10,612 nucleotides of DNA. Source: Butyricicoccus sp. Lineage in GTDB: Bacteria > Bacillota > Clostridia > Oscillospirales > Butyricicoccaceae. The notes beneath the pieces were generated by a model. The model was given only the letters and a program-made list of their open reading frames with translations, did no database searches and was not told the DNA's origin. The DNA lies in contig JAUMSA010000112.1 of the NCBI GenBank assembly GCA_031293105.1, positions 1-10,612 on the forward strand. Reading direction: 5' to 3'. The position numbers and the translations under genes were made by a program. Numbering within the stretch: the stretch's first letter is position 1; every line of letters begins with the position of its first letter. This document shows, one piece after another, positions 1-5,571 of the stretch.

Positions 1-1
1 C

Positions 2-70
2 GGGAAGCCCCTCGGTGATCTGATTGTAGATGTGGTGCGGCATACCGCAGAAAAAGCCGCTTCAACCTGA
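2..70 (+). CDS. C-terminal tail of an unidentified gene, cut by the window edge
   Basis: An open frame runs from the window edge to a TGA at 68-70 and encodes about 22 residues, beginning GKPLGDLIVDVVRHTAEKAA. It lies directly upstream of the recombinase promoter, so it is probably the last part of another gene of the same integrated element. I do not recognise the family, and the fragment is too short to exclude a chance open frame. Confidence 0.3.
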   Translation, partial: GKPLGDLIVDVVRHTAEKAAST

Positions 71-80
71 TAGCCCATCA

Positions 81-110
81 TTGATAACACGCCCACGCTT
101 ATGATATAAT
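81..110 (+). promoter_or_regulatory. Sigma-70-type promoter of the serine recombinase gene
   Basis: TTGATA (81-86) and a perfect TATAAT (105-110) are separated by 18 bp, and TGA just before the -10 box gives an extended -10. Transcription would start near 117, leaving a leader of about 54 nt before the GTG start at 171. One arm of a 10-bp inverted repeat lies in the spacer, which suggests that access to this promoter is controlled. Confidence 0.7.
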
Positions 111-141
111 TGCCATAGAGCAAAAGTATTGTAAGCGTGGG
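92..141. repeat. Perfect 10-bp inverted repeat flanking the recombinase -10 box and start point
   Basis: CCCACGCTTA at 92-101 is the exact reverse complement of TAAGCGTGGG at 132-141, with 30 bp between the arms. Outside the arms AACA (86-89) and TGTT (143-146) extend the symmetry loosely. The left arm lies between the -35 and -10 boxes and the right arm in the leader. An operator pair for a repressor or for the recombinase itself is the simplest reading. The two arms cannot form a hairpin in the mRNA if transcription starts near 117, because only the right arm is transcribed. Confidence 0.6.
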
Positions 142-170
142 TTGTTTCTTTAGAAGGAGGATTTTTAACG

Positions 171-1793
171 GTGAAACAACCTTACAATACTACGATTTAC
201 AACACGGCGCTTTATATGAGATTGAGCCGGGACGATGAAAACTATGGTGACAGCGTAAGCATTGAAACACAGCGGACAATCCTGCAACAGTACGCAAAGG
301 AACAGGGGCTTCATGTAGTCGGTGAGTATGTGGACGATGGCTGGTCGGGGACGAACTTTGAACGCCCGGATTTTCAGCGCATGATGGACGATATGGAAGC
401 CGGAAAAGTAAACTGCATTGTCACGAAAGACCTTTCCCGTTTCGGGCGGGAACATGTGATGATGGACTACTATCTGGAATTTCTGTTCCCGGAAAAACGG
501 GTGCGCTACATCGCCGTTGCGGAGAATGAGGACACAGAAAAAGGGCTTTCCGATTTTGTCCCGTTCAAAAACCTGTTCAATGAGTGGTTTGCGAAAGATA
601 CGAGCCGCAAGGTAAAGGCCGCTTTCAAAGCGAAGTTTGCCACAGGACAGCGTATCGGCGCCTATGCTCCCATCGGGTACAGGAAACACCCGGAAATCAA
701 AAACAAGCTGATAATCGACGAGGAAACCCGCTGGATAGTGGAGAAGATTTTTGACCTTGCCATTCATGGCAGAGGGGCGGCCAGTATCACAAGAATACTG
801 ATTGCGGAAAAGGTTCCCACGCCGGGATTTATCAACTTCCAGCGTGACGGGACTTTCGCAAACATCTATGCGGGTGCACCGGAGGAAAAAAGCTACGCAT
901 GGACGATAGCGCAGGTCAAGAGCATTATGAAAGATGAAACCTATATCGGCCATACCATTCACTACCGGGAAACGAACATTTCCTTTAAGAACAAGCGGAG
1001 GGTACGCAAGCCCCAAAGTGAATGGGTGCGGGTGGAGAACACGCAGGAGCCGATTATCAGCGAGCAGGTTTTCCGGCAGGTACAGGAGCAGATAGCAAAC
1101 CGCCGCAGGAAGTGCAAGGATGGTACAATGCAGATTTTTTCCGGATTGGTAAAATGTGCGGATTGCGGCTGGTCGCTGTCCTATGGGGAGAACAGGCAGA
1201 ACAGCAAGCCTTACGGCCATTATCATTGTAGCAAGTACGGGCAGGGCACACGCCAATGCTCCATGCACTATATCCGTTATGATGTGCTTTATGCCTATGT
1301 CCTCTCCCGTCTGCAATACTGGTCGGGACTGGTACAACATGATGAAGAACGGCTCTTGAAGCGGCTGTTAAATGCCACTGATAAGGGACAGGCCGCCGCA
1401 AGAAAGAAGCAGGCCGCAGAACTGAAAAAGGCAGAGAAGCGAAAAGCCGAAGTCGATACTTTGTTTGCCCGGATGTATGAGGACTGGGCGGCGGGGCGTA
1501 TCACGGAATACAACTTCTCTATGCTGTCCGGGAAGTACCAAAGCGAACAGGCTGAACTGGACGAAAAGATTGAGCGGCTTCAATCCGCTATCACCACTGA
1601 AAGCCAGAACGCCGCAGACGCAGAAAAATGGATTGCCTTGATGAAAGAGTGCGTCAATCCAACGGAACTGACCGCCGAACTTTTGAATACGCTGATTGAA
1701 AAAATCGTTGTCCATGAAGCGGTCAAAGGTGAGGACGGAAGCAGGGAACAGGAGGTAGAAATCTTCTACCGCTTTATCGGCAAGATTGATTGA
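171..1793 (+). CDS. Large serine recombinase (resolvase, Zn-ribbon and DUF4368-like domains) of an integrative element
   Basis: A 540-residue large serine recombinase, expected to integrate and excise a mobile element through a covalent phosphoserine intermediate. The N-terminal resolvase domain (about 10-150) has the nucleophile S19 in YMRLSRDD and the catalytic arginine motif DLSRFGR at 87-93. A DNA-binding 'recombinase' domain (about 165-310) follows. Next come a zinc ribbon with C329, C332, C353 and C363, a charged coiled-coil stretch (about 400-470) and a C-terminal DUF4368-like tail. This layout resembles the TndX/TnpX-type recombinases of clostridial transposons. The GTG start is fixed by AGAAGGAGG at 152-160. 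No conserved gene follows; the stop is about 30 bp from a truncated host gene, so this is the terminal gene of its element. By eye the gene is less GC-rich than the origin genes. The family call is firm; the element type is inferred. Confidence 0.95.
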   Translation: MKQPYNTTIYNTALYMRLSRDDENYGDSVSIETQRTILQQYAKEQGLHVVGEYVDDGWSGTNFERPDFQRMMDDMEAGKVNCIVTKDLSRFGREHVMMDYYLEFLFPEKRVRYIAVAENEDTEKGLSDFVPFKNLFNEWFAKDTSRKVKAAFKAKFATGQRIGAYAPIGYRKHPEIKNKLIIDEETRWIVEKIFDLAIHGRGAASITRILIAEKVPTPGFINFQRDGTFANIYAGAPEEKSYAWTIAQVKSIMKDETYIGHTIHYRETNISFKNKRRVRKPQSEWVRVENTQEPIISEQVFRQVQEQIANRRRKCKDGTMQIFSGLVKCADCGWSLSYGENRQNSKPYGHYHCSKYGQGTRQCSMHYIRYDVLYAYVLSRLQYWSGLVQHDEERLLKRLLNATDKGQAAARKKQAAELKKAEKRKAEVDTLFARMYEDWAAGRITEYNFSMLSGKYQSEQAELDEKIERLQSAITTESQNAADAEKWIALMKECVNPTELTAELLNTLIEKIVVHEAVKGEDGSREQEVEIFYRFIGKID

Positions 1794-1825
1794 ATGACAC
1801 CAATATCTTTAACTATGTGATACCG
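1794..1825. other. Probable element/chromosome junction (attachment site) downstream of the recombinase
   Basis: Between the recombinase stop (1793) and the first codons of the broken XRE gene (from 1822) lie about 30 bp that must contain the end of the element. Reading upstream in the XRE frame gives Thr-Gly (1822-1827), then Asp and Cys, then Leu and a stop (TAA at 1810-1812). Homology to the host gene therefore appears to be lost around 1815-1822. The exact crossover dinucleotide cannot be set without the other end or an empty site. Confidence 0.5.
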
Positions 1826-2226
1826 GATTGTCCGTGCCGGATTCTGATATGCTGATCTCCCTATCGGAAGCGCTTGAGACACCCGTGAGCACTTTGCTCG
1901 GAGAGCCTGTGATTGAGTCAGAGGTTGATGCCATAAAAGCGATCTCCGAAAAGCTGGAGATTATCAATTTGCAGCTTGCACAGAGAACGATACTTAGAAG
2001 GAAAATCCTTCATTGGCTGCTAATTTCATTATGCGTGGTCATCGTGGCAATTTCTGTGGTCTTAGTCGTAGTAAATAGTCCTTACCTGGGTTGGGATTAT
2101 AGCGACCCGGAACTCGCCGTTGCAGGCACGGCTTTTCATGCGTTTGAATGGTTGTTTGTCAGGTTGGCCCCCATTATCCTGATAGCGGCAATCGTTGGAA
2201 TTTGTTTGACGCGGAAAAAAGCATAA
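1822..2226 (+). pseudogene. 3' remnant of an XRE-family membrane-anchored regulator, HTH lost
   Basis: The frame opens with TGLSVPDSDMLISLSEAL, which matches the last helices of a typical Cro/C1-type HTH domain, where '...KWE.G.SVPD...L..LS..L' is usual. All preceding HTH residues, including the recognition helix and a proper start, are missing. A charged linker (VDAIKAISEKLEIIN region) follows, then a first membrane segment (about 2008-2075) and a second (about 2155-2205), ending RKKA. The only upstream start in frame is a TTG at 1828 with no ribosome binding site. The likely history is disruption by the recombinase-bearing element whose end lies just upstream; the 5' half would then sit beyond that element's other end. 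It cannot work as a DNA-binding regulator as it stands. Confidence 0.7.
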
Positions 2227-2272
2227 AGCATCTTTCTAGAAGGCAGTCCCAAGGGTCGTGCTGTGTAAACGC

Positions 2273-2325
2273 TACCGGACAAATATGAGCACGCAAAATC
2301 GGGCAGTGAATGTGGATTTCCGGTA
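2273..2325. repeat. 7-bp inverted repeat upstream of the AraC-type gene
   Basis: TACCGGA (2273-2279) and TCCGGTA (2319-2325) are exact reverse complements 39 bp apart, in the 127-bp gap before the AraC-type gene. A control site for that gene is possible but there is no other support; a pair this short can arise by chance. No convincing promoter was seen in the gap. Confidence 0.25.
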
Positions 2326-2353
2326 TGCTAAATCCAGAAGGACGGTGTGACCA

Positions 2354-3211
2354 ATGGATTGGGTAACAAGCATTCATCAGGCGATCCAGTATATCGAGGA
2401 ACATCTCCGGGAGGAGCTGACCACCCGCGAGATCGCACAGCAGGCGGCCCTGTCTCCCTTTTACTTTCAGAAGGGCTTTGCCATGCTGTGCGGTATGACG
2501 GTGGGCGACTATATCCGCCAGCGCCGGCTCTCCGCCGCCGGGCTGGAGATCCTCACGACGGACCGCAAGATCATCGACATCGCGCTGGAGTTCGGCTACG
2601 ATTCTCCGGATAGCTTTACCAAGGCCTTTACCCGATTCCATGGCCTCACACCTGCCGCACTGCGAAAAAGCGGAGGCGCGGTCCGTTCCTTTGCTCCGCT
2701 TCGGATCAAAGTGACATTGGAAGGTGGTCAAAACATGGATTGCAAAATTATGAAAAAAGAGGCGTTCACGGTCCTCTGCCGGGTAAAGACTTTCAAGTAT
2801 GAAGACGCCGTGGATCAGGTTCCCAAGTTTTGGGCAGAGCATTTTAACACAGGGGGCGGCAAAGTGGTATGCGGTATGTATGGCATCAACTTGGATGAGA
2901 GTATGGGCGGCAACGAATTTGAATATCTTATCGCCGACAACTATAATCCTGCTCAGGAGATCCCCGACGGCTTCACTACCCGCACCATCCCAGCCCATAC
3001 TTGGGCTGTGTTCCCCTGTACCGGCCGGATGCCCCAAGCTCTTCAAAGTTTAAACCAGCAAATCTTTTCCCAGTGGGTGCCTATAAACCCAGACTATAAG
3101 ATCGCCGCTGGTATCAATGTGGAGTTGTATAGCGACGCCAGCAAGTTTGAGAACGGCGCTCAAGACCAGGATTACTACTGCGAGGTCTGGATCCCAGTGG
3201 AAAAGAAATAA
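2354..3211 (+). CDS. AraC-family transcriptional regulator with GyrI-like ligand-binding domain
   Basis: A 285-residue one-component regulator. The DNA-binding part is N-terminal. The first HTH is around 23-48 (LTTREIAQQAALSPFYFQK) and the second around 72-105, with the family signature running from ALEFGYDSPDSFTKAFTR to HGLTPAALRK. From about residue 128 (MDCKIMKKEAF) to the end is a GyrI-like/AraC effector-binding domain, the arrangement seen in Rob- and BmrR-like multidrug sensors. It probably binds a small, perhaps cationic or hydrophobic, compound and activates an export or stress gene. No such target gene is nearby, so the ligand is unknown. The ATG is preceded by AGAAGGACGG (about 2336-2345). 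An intrinsic terminator lies 108 bp after the stop. A second ATG at 2735 begins the ligand domain and could give an internal product, but no strong ribosome binding site supports it. Confidence 0.9.
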   Translation: MDWVTSIHQAIQYIEEHLREELTTREIAQQAALSPFYFQKGFAMLCGMTVGDYIRQRRLSAAGLEILTTDRKIIDIALEFGYDSPDSFTKAFTRFHGLTPAALRKSGGAVRSFAPLRIKVTLEGGQNMDCKIMKKEAFTVLCRVKTFKYEDAVDQVPKFWAEHFNTGGGKVVCGMYGINLDESMGGNEFEYLIADNYNPAQEIPDGFTTRTIPAHTWAVFPCTGRMPQALQSLNQQIFSQWVPINPDYKIAAGINVELYSDASKFENGAQDQDYYCEVWIPVEKK

Positions 3212-3318
3212 AACTCATCCCCCACAGCGTTTTAAGAATGGCACATTGTCATGAATAAGGTTAACCCAAAACTCTGTGTGAACTCCATTTGAAATGCAAA
3301 TAAAGCAAATTTATTCAG

Positions 3319-3353
3319 GGCGGTAGCCGGGAAATCCGGGCTACCGCCTTTTT
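3319..3353 (+). terminator. Intrinsic terminator after the AraC-type gene, rebuilt at its foot by the IS
   Basis: GGCGGTAGCC (3319-3328) pairs perfectly with GGCTACCGCC (3339-3348), a 10-bp stem followed by TTTTT (3349-3353). Only the first T (3349) is outside the IS; the others are the first bases of the IS left end (3350 onward). Before insertion the stem would have been followed by TTTCTTA, leading into the stop codon of the convergent GNAT gene. On the minus strand no T-run follows the hairpin, so it acts mainly for plus-strand transcripts. Confidence 0.8.
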
Positions 3354-3495
3354 AACAATATAACGCCAATGGGACTATGTATATTTTCCGCTCCTGTACA
3401 AATTGCTTTCCGCATCCAACCACTTCTTCCGAATCACAGGATATGGTGCTGCATTTGTAAGGCAAGTCGGATATCTCCCCTTGTATTATAGAGTA

Positions 3496-3700
3496 GTAGT
3501 TTTTAAGGCCCCTCTCCAAGGGCTGTGCTACACTGTAAGGGATGCTGTGGATTGGTGCATCTCCCCTACCACAAGATGGTTCAAGAAAGGTTCCAACCAC
3601 AGCCCCTTACAATTTTGTTAATCAGTTAAATACCGCCAGACGGTTTATGTGGAACAAGGCTACAAAAGTAAGGCGCACTGTGGATGCAGCATCATATTTT
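3496..3700 (+). ncRNA. Candidate bridge RNA of the IS110 element
   Basis: A TATTAT box (3484-3489) could drive a transcript from about 3496, though no good -35 box is visible. A 5' hairpin GGCCC/GGGCU (3507-3511 with 3520-3524) comes first. Next is a long target-side stem: GTAAGGG (3535-3541) with CCCTTAC (3604-3610), GCTGTGG (3544-3550) with CCACAGC (3597-3603), and TTGG (3552-3555) with CCAA (3593-3596). Inside it, CATCT/AGATG (3558-3562, 3574-3578) holds an 11-nt loop containing CTACCAC (3566-3572), which matches left target CTACCGC except at one base. AAGAAAGG (3583-3590) is the exact reverse complement of C-CT-TTCTT in the rebuilt target. The donor side has GTTAATC (3617-3623) matching the right end and AAAAG (3664-3668) complementary to CTTTT at the left end (3348-3352). 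The RNA ends are not defined by the sequence. Confidence 0.65.
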
Positions 3701-3721
3701 TATCGTTGGAGGTATTTTGTT

Positions 3722-4894
3722 ATGGTGGTTTCTGTTGGCATCGATGTTTCAAAAGATAAACATGACTGCTTCATCATCAGCTCAGAGGGCGAAGTCGTGT
3801 TCGCAATCCCCAACACCATGGACGGGTTCCACGGCCTGTTGCATAGAATTCACGATTGTACCGCACCACAGGACAAAATAAAAGTAGGGCTTGAGGCAAC
3901 CGGACATTATAGCTACAATCTGCTTGGTTTTCTTCTTGACAACGGTCTGGCCACCTATGTCCTGAATCCTTTGCGCACAAACCTTTACCGAAAGAGCCTC
4001 AGTCTGCGAAAGACCAAGACCGACCGGGTGGATGCGCGAACGATTGCTTCTATGCTGTTATCCGATGTGGGCCTCAAACCCTACACAGATACAGCATACC
4101 ACAACGAGGAGTTAAAGTCACTGACCAGATACCGTTTTGACAAGGTAAAAGAGCGTGCCAAGCTGAAATGTTCTATCGCTCGATTGGTCTGCATTCTGTT
4201 CCCGGAATTGGAAAAACTCGTTTCTTCTCTGCATATTGCTTCTGTCTACGCTCTACTGGAAGAATTCCCTGGTGCCAAACAGATTGCCACGGCCCATTTA
4301 GCAAGACTGAAAGCACTACTCGAAACCGCCTCCAAAGGCCGCCACAAACGGGATATGGCTCTTGAAATACGAGATGCCGCCAGAAACTCTATTGGTTCTC
4401 GGATGCCTGCCAAGTCTCTTGAATTACAGCATACCATTCGTCTCATCCGTGAATTGGATCATGAAATTGCTGAAATTGAAGAACAGATCCAGTCCATTAT
4501 GGATGAACTCCATTCTCCCATTACCACCATCCCCGGTTTGGGCTTCCGTATGGCCGCTATGATTCTGGCTGAAGTTGGCGACTTCACCCGCTTTGACTCC
4601 CCGGACAAACTGTTGGCTTATGCCGGAATGTCCCCCTCAACTTACCAGTCCGGACAGCTCAAAAATTGCTACCCGCACATGGAAAAGCGTGGCTCCCGAT
4701 ACTTACGCTACGCACTTTACAACGCAACCAAGTATGTCTGCCACTGGGACCCGGCTTTTGCTGATTATCTCGCCAAGAAGCGTGCGGAGGGAAAACACTA
4801 CAATATTGCCATCTCTCACGCTGCCAAGAAATTAGTACGTTTAATTTTTGCCTTGGAGAAATCCAGACAGCCCTATTGTAGTTTGGCAGCATAA
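3722..4894 (+). CDS. IS110-family transposase (bridge-RNA-guided DEDD/serine recombinase)
   Basis: A 390-residue recombinase of the IS110 family. The RuvC-like N-terminal domain carries the DEDD set: D8 in GIDVSKD, E58 in GLEATGHY, D101 and D104 in KTDRVDAR. A helical, coiled-coil-prone middle (about 180-290) is followed by the Tnp_20 domain, with the helix-hairpin-helix-like ITTIPGLGFRMAAMI and AGMSPSTYQSG (301-311). One of the serines in that motif (S306 is my choice) should be the nucleophile by analogy with IS621. All expected motifs are present and the frame is intact, so the enzyme looks active. The ATG at 3722 is chosen because TGGAGG lies at 3707-3712, 9 nt upstream. The frame stays open back to 3542, but that stretch overlaps the RNA region and has no ribosome binding site. 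Confidence 0.95.
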   Translation: MVVSVGIDVSKDKHDCFIISSEGEVVFAIPNTMDGFHGLLHRIHDCTAPQDKIKVGLEATGHYSYNLLGFLLDNGLATYVLNPLRTNLYRKSLSLRKTKTDRVDARTIASMLLSDVGLKPYTDTAYHNEELKSLTRYRFDKVKERAKLKCSIARLVCILFPELEKLVSSLHIASVYALLEEFPGAKQIATAHLARLKALLETASKGRHKRDMALEIRDAARNSIGSRMPAKSLELQHTIRLIRELDHEIAEIEEQIQSIMDELHSPITTIPGLGFRMAAMILAEVGDFTRFDSPDKLLAYAGMSPSTYQSGQLKNCYPHMEKRGSRYLRYALYNATKYVCHWDPAFADYLAKKRAEGKHYNIAISHAAKKLVRLIFALEKSRQPYCSLAA

Positions 4895-5013
4895 CCAGTT
4901 CTTATTAGCCTGCACCGGGGTTCTTATGAACCTCTACTTTGTTATACCTTTTCGAGCGCCATCTGTTTTTCTGCCACTACCATCCTTTTGAGGGTTGACA
5001 CTTAATAGTTAAT
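4895..5013 (+). other. Right end of the IS110 element
   Basis: This non-coding right end runs from the transposase stop to the CT core at 5014-5015. It contains one small hairpin, GGTTC-TTAT-GAACC (4919-4932), without a T-run. The last bases, AGTTAAT before the core, carry the donor segment repeated in the candidate bridge RNA. Nothing else is recognisable. Confidence 0.6.
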
Positions 5014-5018
5014 CTTTC

Positions 5019-5504
5019 TTACAGGGTGTGATAGTACAGGAAGGTATCGCGGTAGGTGCCGTCCTTGGCCTGGAAGCCGCCGGGCACCATGCCGATGCGC
5101 TGGAAGCCCAGGGTTTCATACAGCCGAATGGCGCGTTCGTTACCCTTGACGACCGCGTTGAAAATCAGAAGCCGGTAGCCCAAACGGGCAGCCTGCTGCA
5201 TGCAGTCGCGCACCAGCTTTTCGCCGATGTGCTGGCCACGCAGGCTGGACGATACCGCATAGCTGGCGTTGCATTGGTGGCCGCACCGGCCGACGTTGTT
5301 CGGGTGCAGAATATACAGACCCACGACCTGACCCTCCGCCCGGGCGACGCCGACAAAGTCCTGCTTTGCAAAGAATTCCTTGCCGCTGTCCAGCGTCAAA
5401 GGCTCGCGCTGCGGGAAGGCTTCGCCTTCCTCCACCACTTCGTTCCATACCTCGATCATCCCGGCCACATCGTCCGGCCGGTAGGCTTCTACCAAAATGT
5501 CCAT
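5019..5504 (-). CDS. GNAT-family N-acetyltransferase
   Basis: A 161-residue single-domain acetyltransferase that should move an acetyl group from acetyl-CoA to an unidentified amine. Motif A is ASYAVSSSLRGQHIGEKLVRDCM (about 80-102), where RGQHIG is a variant of the usual RGxGIG pyrophosphate loop. Motif B is NERAIRLYETLGFQRIG (122-138). The C-terminal GGFQAKDGTYRDTFLYYH is typical of phosphinothricin-acetyltransferase-like GNATs, but specificity cannot be read from sequence. The ATG has a strong AGGAGGG (5519-5513) 8 nt away. The gene starts 67 bp after jag, with a strong jag terminator in between, so it depends on read-through or on a promoter I could not find. The IS110 element begins only 3 bp past its stop codon and leaves the coding region whole. 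Confidence 0.9.
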   Translation of the reverse strand: MDILVEAYRPDDVAGMIEVWNEVVEEGEAFPQREPLTLDSGKEFFAKQDFVGVARAEGQVVGLYILHPNNVGRCGHQCNASYAVSSSLRGQHIGEKLVRDCMQQAARLGYRLLIFNAVVKGNERAIRLYETLGFQRIGMVPGGFQAKDGTYRDTFLYYHTL

Positions 5505-5526
5505 CTTCCATTCCCTCCTGTCATGG

Positions 5527-5559
5527 AAAAAGGACGGGCGGGTCCATGCCCGCCCGTCC
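5527..5559 (-). terminator. Intrinsic terminator downstream of jag
   Basis: GGACGGGCGGG (5532-5542) pairs perfectly with CCCGCCCGTCC (5549-5559) around a 6-nt loop. On the minus strand the stem is followed at once by five T (5531-5527). It ends the rpmH-rnpA-yidD-yidC-jag cluster and is only 8 bp from the ribosome binding site of the GNAT gene. Confidence 0.85.
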
Positions 5560-5571
5560 CGGCTTTTGCAT

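Larger units (their letters stand above)
3350..5013 (+). mobile_element. Complete IS110-group insertion sequence with predicted bridge RNA
   Basis: A 1664-bp element with no terminal inverted repeats, a long non-coding left end (372 bp), one DEDD transposase gene and a short right end (119 bp). A long region upstream of the transposase is the IS110-group layout; the IS1111 group has its RNA region downstream. I placed the ends from guide matches. A CT core lies at 3348-3349 and again at 5014-5015. The RNA segment GTTAATC (3617-3623) repeats the right-end sequence 5008-5014. Joining the outer flanks gives CTACCGC-CT-TTCTT, 14 nt, the same size as the IS621 target. The matches are read from the sequence; the guide role rests on the published IS621 bridge-RNA mechanism and is inference here. 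The insertion lies in the foot of a terminator and breaks no gene. Confidence 0.8.

Noticed and set aside
81..146. Invertible (phase-variable) promoter driven by the adjacent recombinase
   Set aside because: The arms are only 10 bp and enclose 30 bp, far smaller than known invertons, and DUF4368-type recombinases act on element attachment sites. An operator is simpler.
165..1340. 391-codon open frame on the minus strand opposite the recombinase gene
   Set aside because: It is antisense to a clearly conserved serine recombinase and its translation shows no recognisable domain; it arises from codon bias.
2174..3046. 290-codon minus-strand open frame opposite the AraC-type gene
   Set aside because: It runs across the end of the XRE remnant and the AraC-type gene, has no ribosome binding site and shows no domain.
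3542..3721. 60-codon N-terminal extension of the IS110 transposase
   Set aside because: The family N-terminus is the GIDVSKD segment just after 3722, a good ribosome binding site precedes 3722, and the extension overlaps the candidate bridge RNA.
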